From Prolixibacteraceae bacterium (GTDB lineage: Bacteria > Bacteroidota > Bacteroidia > Bacteroidales > Prolixibacteraceae), in contig JAUWAB010000021.1 in assembly GCA_030602265.1 (NCBI GenBank), forward strand, positions 1 through 60,726: a DNA stretch of 60,726 bases, in the 5' to 3' direction. A model generated the notes under the pieces. That model was not told the origin of the DNA. It ran no database searches and saw only the letters and a program-made list of their open reading frames with translations. A program made the position numbers and the translations under genes. Below, piece by piece: positions 1 to 8,925 of this stretch. Position 1 is the stretch's first letter. Each line of letters opens with the position of its first letter.

Positions 1-35
1 TTTTAACCCGGAAAACTATCCAGAGTTTTAGGAAA

Positions 36-158
36 TCAGGCCACTTCGTATAAAATGCCTTTCCCCTGCTCCATTTTCCTGGAAGCATTCAGTATTTCAA
101 TCCCGACCACTTCTCCATTTTCTGAATAATCCAGGATAATGATAATATCACCCGGTGA
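36..158 (-). pseudogene. DUF2283-like C-terminal remnant
   Basis: Read on the minus strand from 158 to the TGA at 36-38, this stretch encodes about 40 residues containing GEVVGIEILNAS, which is the hallmark C-terminal half of DUF2283 proteins (small proteins often found near toxin genes). No in-frame ATG precedes it: upstream the frame runs into the last codons of the transporter gene in a different frame, and the two overlap by about 10 bases. I read it as the 3' end of a DUF2283 gene joined to the transporter's end by an old rearrangement. Family assignment is from recognition of the motif only. Confidence 0.6.
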
Positions 159-1650
159 AGAACAGTATAAACAGATATCTGGTGAGCAAGGTAATCAGCA
201 GGGTAAATAGGAGGTTAAGCCAGAGGCCGGCTTTTACCATCTGCGGAATCGAGAATACACCACTGCTGTATACGATGGCATTCGGGGGAGTCCCGACAGG
301 CAGCATAAACACGCAGCTGGCCGCTACCGCCACCGGAATGGCTAATTGAAGAGGATCTTCGCCCATACCGATGGCCACAGCAGCCATCACCGGCAGGAAT
401 GCTGCGGCTGTGGCGGAGTTGCTGGCCAGGTTGGTAAAGAACATGACGACCGCTGTAACGATGAAAATCACTATGATGAAAGGAAGGAAGTCGAGGGCCG
501 CGAAATAACCGCCCATCCACTCGGCAAGGCCGGTTTTTTGAATGGCACCGGCTAAAGAAAGACCGCCTCCGAACAGGATCAGGATATCCCAGGGAAGTTT
601 GGATGCTGCTTTCCAGGTCAGGATAAATTCTCCCTTCCTGAAATTCAACGGGACAAGAAAGAGCAGCATAGCGCCGAAAATAGCGATGCTGGCATCAGAC
701 ACAGCAGGCATCCATTTTTCCAGCAGGGGACGGATCATCCAGAGCAGGGCGGTAAATCCGAAAATCAGGGCCACCATGGTTTCCCCTTTTTTAAAGCCAC
801 CCAGTTTTCTGAGTTCACTCTGGATAAATTCCTTGCCGCCGGGCAATGTTTTAAACTTCACCGGAAACGTGATATAGGTAAGTGAGAAATAGATCAGCGG
901 AAGTCCTAAAACCACCAGCGGAATGCCAATCAGCATCCACTCCATGAACGAAATCTCCACATGGAAAGAGTCGGCCACGAATCCGATCATCAGGGCGTTG
1001 GTCGGAGTGCCTATCACGGTTCCCAGTCCGCCGACATTGGCCGCATAAGCCACGGCCAGCATCAGGGCCACTGCGAAATAGCCAAATTGGCGGTTGTCAC
1101 TTTCCGTATTGCCGGGACTTTTGGTAAGGTCGATCACCGAAAGCGCAATAGGCAGCATCATCATGGTAGCAGCGGCATTGCTTACCCACATGCTGATAAA
1201 AGCGGTGGCAATGATAAATCCCAGGATGATCGACCGGGGCTTCGACCCGATCAGGACAATAATATTGAGGGCAATCCTTCTGTGTAGGTTCCACTCGAGC
1301 ATCCCGATGGCCAGGATAAAACCACCCATGAACAGAAAGATCATCGGATTGGCATATGGTGTGGCTGCAGCCGTAATCCCTGAAATATTGAAAACCGGGA
1401 AAAGAACCAGGGGCATGAGTGCTGTTACCGGGATAGGAATTACCTCGGTGGCCCACCAGGTGGCCATCAGTAAGGCAATAGCGGCGGTGTACCACCCTTC
1501 CCGGCTCAGTCCTTCGGGCGGAGTGCTGACGATGATCAGTACAAATATCAACAAACCTCCACCCAAACCGAAGATTCTCTTGTACAGGGCAGCTTTGTCT
1601 TCTTTATCAAGGTTTATGGCAGGTTTTTGTCCGGATTTGGTCAGATTCAT
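148..1650 (-). CDS. DASS/SLC13 family sodium-dependent anion transporter
   Basis: A 500-residue polytopic inner-membrane protein. The family imports di- or tricarboxylates, sulfate or similar anions with sodium. Two paired signature regions are visible: SNAAATMMMLPIA in the first half, and NLASNSATAAAFLPV followed by LPVGTPPNAIVYSSG near the C-terminus; these Ser-Asn-Ser/Thr type motifs bind sodium and substrate in the family. The N-terminal 25 residues are polar and cytoplasmic, followed by about 11 hydrophobic segments. Length is normal. The stop codon lies inside a DUF2283 remnant. The substrate cannot be told from sequence. It stands alone, with a repeat-rich gap upstream. Confidence 0.88.
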   Translation of the reverse strand: MNLTKSGQKPAINLDKEDKAALYKRIFGLGGGLLIFVLIIVSTPPEGLSREGWYTAAIALLMATWWATEVIPIPVTALMPLVLFPVFNISGITAAATPYANPMIFLFMGGFILAIGMLEWNLHRRIALNIIVLIGSKPRSIILGFIIATAFISMWVSNAAATMMMLPIALSVIDLTKSPGNTESDNRQFGYFAVALMLAVAYAANVGGLGTVIGTPTNALMIGFVADSFHVEISFMEWMLIGIPLVVLGLPLIYFSLTYITFPVKFKTLPGGKEFIQSELRKLGGFKKGETMVALIFGFTALLWMIRPLLEKWMPAVSDASIAIFGAMLLFLVPLNFRKGEFILTWKAASKLPWDILILFGGGLSLAGAIQKTGLAEWMGGYFAALDFLPFIIVIFIVTAVVMFFTNLASNSATAAAFLPVMAAVAIGMGEDPLQLAIPVAVAASCVFMLPVGTPPNAIVYSSGVFSIPQMVKAGLWLNLLFTLLITLLTRYLFILFFTG

Positions 1651-1780
1651 ATGGGTTTATGTTGTTAATGGTAATAAGGTTCAAGTCTATTAATTTTTTC
1701 AAGCCGGGTAAATTTACAAATAAAGCCAGAAAACCAAGGTGATCAGGGAAATTCTTTCATCAGGATTTCTCGGGACGCGG

Positions 1781-1857
1781 GCGAAGGGCAGAGAGCCAAG
1801 AGCGAAGGGCAGAGAGCGAAGAGCAAAGAGCGAAGAGCAAAGAGTGAAGGGTGAAGA
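1781..1857. repeat. Heptamer tandem array (11 copies)
   Basis: Eleven consecutive 7-base units follow each other without a gap: GCGAAGG, GCAGAGA, GCCAAGA, GCGAAGG, GCAGAGA, GCGAAGA, GCAAAGA, GCGAAGA, GCAAAGA, GTGAAGG, GTGAAGA. The consensus is G-Y-N-A-R-R-R. Neighbouring pairs alternate, suggesting growth by 14-base duplication. Confidence 0.92.
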
Positions 1858-1979
1858 GTCTGGCGCTGGTCATGATGGCGCTGACTTATGGTCTATGCCT
1901 GCGGAGTCTGGAAAACCGGAAATTGGTAAACGGCAAACATTAAACTGTGATTGCCGGCCCGACCTCGCTATGAAAAGGT

Positions 1980-2073
1980 GTAGGGGTGACCCATTTTATT
2001 TCGAATCCCGAAGGGATTTTCTGTGAATAACCGTGCGTGTAACGCACGGAGCAAGGCAAGACATCGCCCCTAC
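1980..2073. repeat. Nested palindromic element (REP/MITE-like)
   Basis: Outer arms GTAGGGGTGA (1980-1989) and TCGCCCCTAC (2064-2073) pair at 9 of 10 positions. Inside are two perfect hairpins: AATCCC-gaa-GGGATT (2004-2018) and CCGTGCGT-gta-ACGCACGG (2031-2049). The three-stem design is typical of non-autonomous palindromic elements. No terminal target duplication was identified. Confidence 0.75.
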
Positions 2074-2143
2074 CGTATTTCATGTCAAAGCTAAAGCCAT
2101 CCTACCTCCCGCACCACGTACCCTGCACCCCATACCAATTTTT

Positions 2144-2179
2144 CAATCTGTGGAATCTGTGTAATCTGTGGACAATTAA
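2144..2179. repeat. Nonamer array, short copy
   Basis: Three abutting 9-mers, CAATCTGTG, GAATCTGTG and TAATCTGTG, are followed by GACAATTAA and then ATATTTTCTGTGG. This is the same repeat family as the long array at 36647-36856, where TAATCTGTG is followed by GACAGATAT. Confidence 0.85.
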
Positions 2180-2360
2180 ATATTTTCTGTGGAATAACCT
2201 GTCCTTTTTCATATTGATGTCAGGTTTCCGGTTATCTCATTTTTCAGCGTAGAGGAAGATGAGGGTTCGCTCTTCTTCTACCAATATTTTGCTCCTACGA
2301 AGCAATTCCGGTCTCCGGTCTCTGGTTACTGTTTACCGTTTACTGCTTTTCGGACTCCGG

Positions 2361-3155
2361 TCACAGCCTCCCGACCGTCATCCCCCCGTCGACCATCACC
2401 ACCTGGCCGGTGGAATAGGGAAGGTAACCCGTTGCCATGGCAACTGCCACTTTTCCCACGTCTTCGGGAAGGCCCCAGCGTTTCTGCAGACAAAGGCCTT
2501 CTGCCAGCATTTTGTCGTATTTTTCCTGTACACCGGCGGTCATATCGGTTTTAATGATACCCGGTCTGATCTCGTAAACGTTGATACCGTATTCTGCGAG
2601 ACGCACCGCCCAGAGCTGGGTAGCCATGGCTATTCCTGCCTTGGAGATACAGTACTCACCCCGGTTTACGGAGGCAACAGTTGCAGATATAGAAGAAACA
2701 TTGATGATGCACCCGTCGAAATGCGGATCCGATGATTTTTGTTCCACCATATGACGGGCAACCAGCTGGGTCAGAAAGTAAGGTCCCTTGAGGTTGGTAT
2801 CCATCACCACATCGTAGATGTCTCCGGTCGCCTCCAGGATATCGAGGCGCCTGGGCGGCGCAATCCCGGCGTTGTTCACGAGCACATTGATCCGTCTCCA
2901 TCGGGCAACGACCTGCTCAACGACTGACTCACGGTCTGCCTCCAGTCCAACATTTCCACGTGCGTACATCACTTCAGCACCCAATCCGCGCAATTCAGCC
3001 AAAGCGCTTCCGGCATCTTCTTCAGGCCGCACCCCGTTAATCGCCAGCCGGAAACCAGCCTTAGCCAGCTCTTTGGCAATCCCGAACCCGATCCCCCTGG
3101 ATCCCCCGGTTACTAATGCTACCGGTTTTATGTTATTATTCCCACTCATCAGCAT
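2361..3155 (-). CDS. SDR family oxidoreductase (FabG-like)
   Basis: A 264-residue classical short-chain dehydrogenase/reductase, expected to be a soluble NAD(P)H-dependent oxidoreductase. The cofactor motif TGGSRGIG is near residue 17, NNAG follows in the middle, and the catalytic pair is in YCISK; the C-terminal GQVVMVDGGM is typical of the FabG-type subgroup. It is annotated in many genomes as 3-ketoacyl-ACP reductase, but next to a Gfo/Idh/MocA oxidoreductase, a sugar isomerase and a GH88-type hydrolase it more likely acts on a sugar or sugar acid (inference). ATG codons at 3155 and 3149 are both possible starts. Confidence 0.85.
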   Translation of the reverse strand: MLMSGNNNIKPVALVTGGSRGIGFGIAKELAKAGFRLAINGVRPEEDAGSALAELRGLGAEVMYARGNVGLEADRESVVEQVVARWRRINVLVNNAGIAPPRRLDILEATGDIYDVVMDTNLKGPYFLTQLVARHMVEQKSSDPHFDGCIINVSSISATVASVNRGEYCISKAGIAMATQLWAVRLAEYGINVYEIRPGIIKTDMTAGVQEKYDKMLAEGLCLQKRWGLPEDVGKVAVAMATGYLPYSTGQVVMVDGGMTVGRL

Positions 3156-3498
3156 TCCTGGTTTTTATATTTCAATGGTTTTTCCATTTAACATCTGAAT
3201 AATTGTTTTGTTTCTCATTTGCCAGATGGCCCCGAAAGCTATCAGGATTCCATGCGTCAGGTTATTCATAATAACTTGTTTTCTGCAATCATGGAAATTT
3301 TATCATAGTGATCTGTTTTCAAGCCATAGCTTTTCCCGTTCAATCCCGGAGGGATGACATGTAGGTAGCCTAAACGAAGCGAAAAGATGTAAACACCATG
3401 CAGAAAGTTATTCCTTCCCGTTAGCTCAGTCGGGCCAGCCCGTCGAAATCAACCTGCCAACCTCCCTACTCCCCCAATTATAAATAATAAATTATCAA
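3156..3498. other. Intergenic gap with one small palindrome
   Basis: This 343-base gap has no supported gene. It contains a second copy of the AATCCC-nnn-GGGAT palindrome at 3342-3355 (loop GGA). The sequence TTAGCTCAGTCGGGC near 3421 resembles a tRNA D-arm, but no acceptor, anticodon or T-arm pairing follows. Confidence 0.6.
3342..3355. repeat. Dispersed palindrome copy B
   Basis: AATCCC-gga-GGGAT is followed by GACATGTAGGTAGCC. It is related to the inner hairpin of the nested element at 2004-2018 and to the copy at 7188-7202. Confidence 0.6.
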
Positions 3499-4650
3499 TC
3501 ATAAATCCTCAATATCAACCCACGCCCGTCTGGCCCAGCTCTCCAGCCCTTTTTCTGCAAGCTGTACGCCTTTGGCCCCTTCGAGCAGGTTCCACGGGAA
3601 TGGGGTATCGAGTACCACATGTCTCAGGAACAGCTCCCATTGTGCCTTGAAGGCATTATCGTATATCTCCTGATCGGGCACAAGGCTCCATCCTTCATAG
3701 AAATTGATGGGCTGCGGGATATCGGGGTTCCACACCGGCTTGGGCGTGTTTCCGTAGTGTTGTATCCGGCACTCGCGGAGCCCGGCCACCGCCGACCCTT
3801 TTGTGCCATCCACCTGGAGGGTCAGCAGGTCGTCGCGTCTGACGCGCGTGGTCCACGACGAGTTGAAATGCGCAATCACATCGCCTTCCAGCTCAAAGGT
3901 GGCGTAAGCCGCATCGTCGGCGGTACACACATAGGGTTTCCCCTGCTCATCGACCCGTTCCGGGATATGGGTAGCCCCTTTGCACGACACGCTCTTTACC
4001 TTTCCGAAGAGGTTGTCGAGCACATAACGCCAATGGCAGAGCATATCGACGATGATTCCCCCGTCATCTTCCTTGCGGTAGTTCCAGCTTGGTCGCTGGG
4101 CCGGCACGGTATGCCCTTCGAATACCCAGTACCCGAACTCCCCTTTCACGGAGAATATCTTACCGAAGAAACCGCTTTCAATCAACCTTTTCAGCTTGAT
4201 AAGTCCCGGAAGCCACAGCTTGTCCTGCACTACCCCGTGTTTAACGCCTGCTTCCTGGCAAATCCGGTAGAGTTCAAGGGCAGTTGCGGTGTCGGTAGCC
4301 ACCGGCTTTTCACAATAAACATGCTTGCCTGCCCTGGCAGCGGCTTTTACGGCCTCCGCACGGCGGCCGGTAGTTTGGGCATCGAAATAAATGGTATAGG
4401 CCGGATCGCTCAGAACACTCTCCAGGTCGGTGGTGTACTTTGAAATTCCTGCCATTTCGGCTAATTTTTTCAGTTTTGCCTCGTTACGGCCGACCAGAAC
4501 AGGATCGGGCATAATATATTCCGACGGACTGATCTGGACCCCGCCCTGTTTCATGATGGCGGCAATGGAACGGAGCAGGTGCTGGTTGGTTCCCATCCTG
4601 CCGGTTACTCCGTTCATGATAATACCTGTTTTATGAATCTTCATTTCCAT
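3499..4650 (-). CDS. Gfo/Idh/MocA family oxidoreductase
   Basis: A 383-residue NAD(P)-dependent sugar dehydrogenase-type protein. The N-terminal Rossmann region starts [11 protein letters not shown] and the family motif EKPVATD (usually EKP) is seen at about residues 114-120, where the lysine belongs to the active site. The C-terminal half has the alpha/beta sheet domain typical of the family. The isomerase gene ends only 4 bases before this ATG, so the two are almost certainly cotranscribed. Likely role: oxidation of a sugar or inositol-like intermediate; substrate unknown. Confidence 0.88.
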   Translation of the reverse strand: MEMKIHKTGIIMNGVTGRMGTNQHLLRSIAAIMKQGGVQISPSEYIMPDPVLVGRNEAKLKKLAEMAGISKYTTDLESVLSDPAYTIYFDAQTTGRRAEAVKAAARAGKHVYCEKPVATDTATALELYRICQEAGVKHGVVQDKLWLPGLIKLKRLIESGFFGKIFSVKGEFGYWVFEGHTVPAQRPSWNYRKEDDGGIIVDMLCHWRYVLDNLFGKVKSVSCKGATHIPERVDEQGKPYVCTADDAAYATFELEGDVIAHFNSSWTTRVRRDDLLTLQVDGTKGSAVAGLRECRIQHYGNTPKPVWNPDIPQPINFYEGWSLVPDQEIYDNAFKAQWELFLRHVVLDTPFPWNLLEGAKGVQLAEKGLESWARRAWVDIEDL

Positions 4651-4654
4651 ATTG

Positions 4655-5473
4655 CTAAGAGTGGTTTAAATATGCATTGATAATGTTTTGCAAGAATATA
4701 TCCTGATCCTGCGCCCAGAGGCGGTTTGAAAAGATCTCCACCTCATGGTATCCTGAAAAACCGGCCTCTTTCACCCATTGGCGGATCTGTTTTAACCGGA
4801 TACAGCCCTCCCCCATCAGTCCGCGGTCGTTGAGCATGTCTATGGTCGGGACGTTCCAGTCGCAAATGTGGTATGCAAACAGGTGACCGTTCGCCCCGCA
4901 CCGCCTGATCTCCTGCTCTAATCCGGGGTCCCACCAGAGATGGTAAACATCGGCAGCTACTCCCAGCCAGGGAGAACGGATGGCTTCTGCCAGGTCGTTG
5001 GCCTGCGCCAGAGTGGTGATGGCCGAACGGTCGGCGGCATACATCGGGTGGAGCGGTTCAATGGCCAGCTTGACTTTGCAGGCCTCAGCATGGGGCAGGA
5101 TGGCCTCAATGCCCGTTCTGATCTGCTCCCTGGAGGCTTCAAGGGTTTGTCCCGGATCGGCGCCACAAACCAGCACCACCATGGGGGCTCCAAGCGCAGC
5201 TGCCTCATCAATGGCTTTCAGGTTATCAGAGAGAGAGGCGTCTCTTTTCAGGGCAGAAGTATGGGCGAAAAATCCGCCGCGAACCAGTGAAACCACTTCC
5301 AGTCCGTGACTCCGGATAAACTCACCGGTCCGTTGGATGTTGCGGTTTTCCAGGGTATCACGCCAAACGCTTATGCCCTTCACCCCTGCTTCGGCATATT
5401 TCTGAACCGCAGTTTCGATCGCCCAGGGTTTGGTGGTGATGGTATGGATACATAGCTGGTTTAAGTTGTCCAT
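4655..5473 (-). CDS. Sugar phosphate isomerase/epimerase (xylose isomerase-like TIM barrel)
   Basis: A 272-residue protein with the AP-endonuclease-2/xylose-isomerase-like TIM barrel fold. Recognisable metal-binding regions are AIEPLHPMY (Glu and His), [13 protein letters not shown] (Asp and His), FAYHICDW and a final HEVEIFS. Enzymes of this family interconvert keto sugars or epimerise them at C3. The partner Gfo/Idh/MocA gene starts 4 bases after its stop. Together they resemble many Bacteroidota catabolic pairs that process unusual hexoses or sugar acids. Substrate not identifiable. Confidence 0.87.
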   Translation of the reverse strand: MDNLNQLCIHTITTKPWAIETAVQKYAEAGVKGISVWRDTLENRNIQRTGEFIRSHGLEVVSLVRGGFFAHTSALKRDASLSDNLKAIDEAAALGAPMVVLVCGADPGQTLEASREQIRTGIEAILPHAEACKVKLAIEPLHPMYAADRSAITTLAQANDLAEAIRSPWLGVAADVYHLWWDPGLEQEIRRCGANGHLFAYHICDWNVPTIDMLNDRGLMGEGCIRLKQIRQWVKEAGFSGYHEVEIFSNRLWAQDQDIFLQNIINAYLNHS

Positions 5474-5707
5474 GGCGATTTATTTATTATCTGTATAGAT
5501 TGATTAATCATTGATACACAAAGGAAATGGTAATTTCTATTACAATTCATTTAAAGAGCGTAAATTTTCACCTTTCAATTCCGGAAAGATTGCAGGGGTC
5601 TGACGTCCAGGAATATATGAGAACACATGACCTGTCGGGTCGAATCTTTCAATAAAACTCTCATTCCATTTACATGCGGCCTGCTCCGGATGAGGTTATC
5701 ATCATCC

Positions 5708-7183
5708 TTACTGGCCCGGCTGCTTCACGCTACCAAAGAATGTATAATACCCCTCATTCCTGATCATGCGTGTGAGATACAGGGCCGCTTCACGGAAATG
5801 GTAATCTCCCCACATGGAGGACTCACCGTTGGCAATCCTGCTTCCGGGCGGGACATAGTCCCAGCCATTGGGCTGGTGGTAAATACTGTGCAGCAGCAAT
5901 CCCTGATGATCGGGAGAAGTGCTAAGGTAAGGTTCTTCCAGCAGCCGGTTCATGATGGTCAGTCCGGCCTGCCAGTAATTCCGGCCTTCTCCGGATTTCC
6001 CCAGAAGATGTCCCAGCCTGAGCAATCCCTGTGCCCCGATAGCTGCGGCGGAGCTGTCGACCGGTTCCCAGTCATTGAAAGGATCGGCCGGCTTAAGGAG
6101 GTAATCACCCAGCCGGTGCAGGTTCGGAGCACCGGTATCCCAATAGGGTATCCCGTCGGACGGGGTGTTGGCGATATAAAAATCGCAGGTGGCACGGGCA
6201 GCTTTCAGGAAAATCTCCATTAGTTCATTTTTGCTTCCGATGGATTCGAATGCCTCTCCGGGCATTGCCGCAAGCAGCTCCAGCTCTTCGGCAAATCCCA
6301 GCATGGCCCATGCCAGTCCGCGGGTCCAGGTTGAAAAGCCGGTATAGCCCTGCTGTGAATTGGGACAGCGGAAATTTCCGTCGTTGGTATTGAATATCGC
6401 CTCGTGGGCCGTGCGTCCCCAGACATCGTAACTGTCGCGGCCCTCGCCATAGAAGACGGAATAACGCGCGGTAGAGACCATGTGCTGAACAGCCCTTTCC
6501 AGAAGAGAAATCTTCCTGTCATTCTCCCCCGGCAGATAATGTCCCATCAAATGGCTCACCATCAGGATGCGGCAGGAGCGGATGGTATCCACAAACAGTG
6601 AATGCGGTCCGTTGAAAGAGTAGATGAATCCTCCGTTCCGGATGTTGGTCCAGCGATTAGCCTGAACCGCTCCCGAAACTTTAATGGCCAGTTCGTAGAA
6701 GTTCTGTTCCCATTCATTCCGGGGAATTTTACCCTCCTGCATCAGGCGTAGCAGGTTGCCATAAGTGCTCAGGTTATTGAAACCATGGTCGTGAACGCCT
6801 GTATGGCTGACATGGGGAGCCATTTTTGAAACGGTCTGGTCCCGGCCATTACCGAGAAACCATTCTTCGCCTGTTGCATCATATTGAAGGATGGCAGACC
6901 CAAACTGGAAGCCTTGCGTCCATTCAGTCCAACCGCGGGTAGAATACTTTCCGGCGATCGTAAAAACAGGAGCCCCTTTCGAGGTGTCAAAATGCTTGTC
7001 AATATCGACAATCTTTCCGGCAGACAACTGCCACATTGTTACCAGCCTGGAGGATAGCCCGGCGGGTGTAAGTTCATGGTTGATTTGCATGAAAAGCCTG
7101 GTTAATTTTTTTTTTGCAAGATAGAAACTTTCCGTGATTTTATCATGAGCTGATCTGGAAACGGAAGATAGCTTACTACCCAT
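5708..7183 (-). CDS. GH88-type unsaturated glucuronyl hydrolase-like protein
   Basis: About 491 residues from the ATG at 7183. It has the two GH88 hallmarks: HDHGFNNLSTYG (Asp matching the first catalytic aspartate of HD-x-GF) and LFVDTIRSC (the DTM-like second aspartate), then GYTGFSTWTRGLAWAMLGFA, the usual (S)xWxRGxAW motif. GH88 enzymes hydrate and cleave the 4,5-unsaturated uronic acid left by polysaccharide lyases. No signal peptide is seen, which fits a cytoplasmic enzyme feeding the SDR/Gfo/isomerase genes downstream. An upstream ATG at 7210 would add MIPIPEGLQ, but those codons are a dispersed palindrome, so 7183 is preferred; 7090 is another ATG. Confidence 0.7.
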   Translation of the reverse strand: MGSKLSSVSRSAHDKITESFYLAKKKLTRLFMQINHELTPAGLSSRLVTMWQLSAGKIVDIDKHFDTSKGAPVFTIAGKYSTRGWTEWTQGFQFGSAILQYDATGEEWFLGNGRDQTVSKMAPHVSHTGVHDHGFNNLSTYGNLLRLMQEGKIPRNEWEQNFYELAIKVSGAVQANRWTNIRNGGFIYSFNGPHSLFVDTIRSCRILMVSHLMGHYLPGENDRKISLLERAVQHMVSTARYSVFYGEGRDSYDVWGRTAHEAIFNTNDGNFRCPNSQQGYTGFSTWTRGLAWAMLGFAEELELLAAMPGEAFESIGSKNELMEIFLKAARATCDFYIANTPSDGIPYWDTGAPNLHRLGDYLLKPADPFNDWEPVDSSAAAIGAQGLLRLGHLLGKSGEGRNYWQAGLTIMNRLLEEPYLSTSPDHQGLLLHSIYHQPNGWDYVPPGSRIANGESSMWGDYHFREAALYLTRMIRNEGYYTFFGSVKQPGQ

Positions 7184-7187
7184 CTGT

Positions 7188-7202
7188 AATCCCTCCGGGA
7201 TT
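7188..7202. repeat. Dispersed palindrome copy C
   Basis: AATCCC-tcc-GGGATT is a perfect 6-bp stem of the same family as 2004-2018 and 3342-3355. It sits just upstream of the preferred GH88 start and overlaps the longer reading frame's first codons. Confidence 0.65.
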
Positions 7203-7294
7203 GGGATCAATATAGTAACGACCTGAAAATAAATAACTAAGATAAAATATATTCATGTGGACTAATTACCATTATCTGCTTGTCTCCCTTATTA

Positions 7295-7960
7295 TTATCC
7301 TGAAGAGGCCCCAGGTCGGGGACCTGAAAGAATATTGACCAGTAATCCCTCTTCAATCCTATGTACTGAAGAAGGATGTCCATGCTGTTTCAAGGCTGCA
7401 GTAAATCCCTGATTCATCATTCTTCCCGCCCGGAGCGGGAACTCCATCAATGCAGGGTAGTTATCAGCATCCTCCGGATCGGAATAGAATCGAATACAGG
7501 AGGCAACGCTGGAAGACAGGTAAATACGGCAGGCCATTGGCCTGGCGGCATAAGCTGAACAGGCGCCCTCTTCCAACAGCGGACAGGGCGATTTATGGTT
7601 CAGCATCTGCTTTTCTGTCATTGGGGCGACCAGCCTGTTCTTTGCCCCGGCTTTCTCCATCACCACGCTTATTCTCTCCGGAGAAAAGGTCTTCCGGATA
7701 TAATCCGCAAGATATTTCAACTCGAAAGTGTTGGCAAAAACCGGCTGATGACAGCACCAGGCACATCCTTTGGCACAATCAACGCCTACCCCGCTCCGGC
7801 CAGCCTGTTGAAGCAGAGAATCGATAAGCCCGTCGATGGATGAAAGCAATTGGCCTATTCCGTTTGCAATTGCCTCACTGTTAACTCCATTGCTTATGGC
7901 AGCCTGGCCAAGTCGGTATCCGTCGGAATAAAAAATGCGGTCTGTTTCATGTTTGTTCAT
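7295..7960 (-). CDS. YkgJ family cysteine-cluster protein
   Basis: About 221 residues from the ATG at 7960 (MNKHETDRIF); the longer frame reaching 8029 adds an unlikely N-terminus. Cysteines are in the pattern of the YkgJ/UPF0153 family: DCAKGCAWCC (CxxxCxxCC), then SPCPLLEEGACSAYAARPMACR. The family is predicted to bind zinc or an iron-sulfur cluster, and its function is not established. It lies between the sugar cluster and the toxin-antitoxin operon, with no obvious link to either. Confidence 0.8.
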   Translation of the reverse strand: MNKHETDRIFYSDGYRLGQAAISNGVNSEAIANGIGQLLSSIDGLIDSLLQQAGRSGVGVDCAKGCAWCCHQPVFANTFELKYLADYIRKTFSPERISVVMEKAGAKNRLVAPMTEKQMLNHKSPCPLLEEGACSAYAARPMACRIYLSSSVASCIRFYSDPEDADNYPALMEFPLRAGRMMNQGFTAALKQHGHPSSVHRIEEGLLVNILSGPRPGASSG

Positions 7961-8133
7961 CTCTCTATTGGTAAAAATCAGGGAATAAAAATAGCAGAAT
8001 GGATGATGTCTGGCAGCCTGGCTCACCAATTTCTTTTGGGTCCCAATACCGGTTATTTTGACTTATGCTGAGGTATCATTAATGATGTCGAGTGATTAAG
8101 GCTACTTTAATTAATTTCATTTTATAGCTTATA

Positions 8134-8925
8134 TCAAATCTGTTCAATCAAGGTTGTTCTCACTATTTCGTAGGCTATATGCGGATTGTAGGGTACATCA
8201 GGCCGAAGCAAAGCGGTGGTATCTCCCAAAAATTCGCTGTCCTGCATTTTAGCTTCTAAATTCAGCAGATACTCCCGCTGTGTTGGTGGCTTTCCTACAG
8301 AAAAGTTCATATACTCCCGGTAACTATGAAGTAGGGCATCTATATCCAAATCTGGTTTCTGTGTAAGTGCAACGAAAATATCGTAAAGGTCTCTCCCTTT
8401 TCTTCTTTGGTACAATGCCCGCAATTTAGTTCCCAACAACTCTTCTATCCGGTAGGTAGTAATATGGCAGTTCCCATCGAACCAGGAAGATTTCACACTA
8501 AAAGGAAGATGTTGTAATCCGAGCACAGTAAAGTGTTCACGGGTATTTGTTTCCACCTTTAATCGAAGATTAATAACAGGAGGAAACTCTGATTCAAAAC
8601 GATAGTATAGTGAGAAATTATGCGCTTTAGGGCTTCTCTTTGGCTCACCGAGGAATGAAAGTCTTTCTCTGATTCTGTCCACAATTGGTCCGAATGGTTC
8701 ACCTGTAATCTGGACTAAATCAATATCTTCTGAATATCGAGGCTGGGGTTGCAGGTAGAGTTTGTGCAATGCCGTACCGCCCCGAAAAGCGAGGCTGCCG
8801 GCCAACCATTCATCTGAGAAGATTTCAACCAAAGCACGACAAATCACCAGGTCTTGTTCTACCTGCTCGTTAGATTTCCAGGGTACCTGTTGGTTCCATT
8901 CGATGATATATGCCTGTGGTATCAT
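8134..8925 (-). CDS. abiEii: AbiEii-type nucleotidyltransferase toxin
   Basis: A 263-residue nucleotidyltransferase-fold protein, toxin of a type IV toxin-antitoxin system. The signature FRGGTALHK (residues 47-55) and SEDIDL (65-70) are the GGTxLxK and metal-binding DxD motifs of the AbiEii/AbiGii/DUF1814 family. Characterised relatives transfer nucleotides to target RNA and cause phage abortive infection. Its ATG overlaps the TGA of the upstream antitoxin by four bases (8922-8925), giving translational coupling. Length is typical. Whether it protects against phage here is untested. Confidence 0.9.
   Translation of the reverse strand: MIPQAYIIEWNQQVPWKSNEQVEQDLVICRALVEIFSDEWLAGSLAFRGGTALHKLYLQPQPRYSEDIDLVQITGEPFGPIVDRIRERLSFLGEPKRSPKAHNFSLYYRFESEFPPVINLRLKVETNTREHFTVLGLQHLPFSVKSSWFDGNCHITTYRIEELLGTKLRALYQRRKGRDLYDIFVALTQKPDLDIDALLHSYREYMNFSVGKPPTQREYLLNLEAKMQDSEFLGDTTALLRPDVPYNPHIAYEIVRTTLIEQI

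Larger units (their letters stand above)
1651..2360. other. 710-bp gene-free, repeat-rich intergenic region
   Basis: No credible gene is present. It contains a heptamer tandem array (1781-1857), a nested palindromic element (1980-2073) and a nonamer array (2144-2179), listed separately. The 95-codon plus-strand reading frame through 1739-2026 is made of the heptamer repeat and has no protein-like composition. The stretch at about 2310-2350 is a pyrimidine-rich low-complexity tract (GGTCTCCGGTCTCTGG). Confidence 0.8.

Noticed and set aside
1739-2026. Plus-strand frame of 95 codons
   Set aside because: Composed of the heptamer array (AKGREPRAKGRE) and the palindromic element.
3415-3450. tRNA-like TTAGCTCAGTCGGGC
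   Set aside because: Only a D-arm-like string; no T-arm, anticodon stem or acceptor pairing can be drawn.
3619-4443. Plus-strand frame of 274 codons
   Set aside because: Antisense shadow of the Gfo/Idh/MocA gene.
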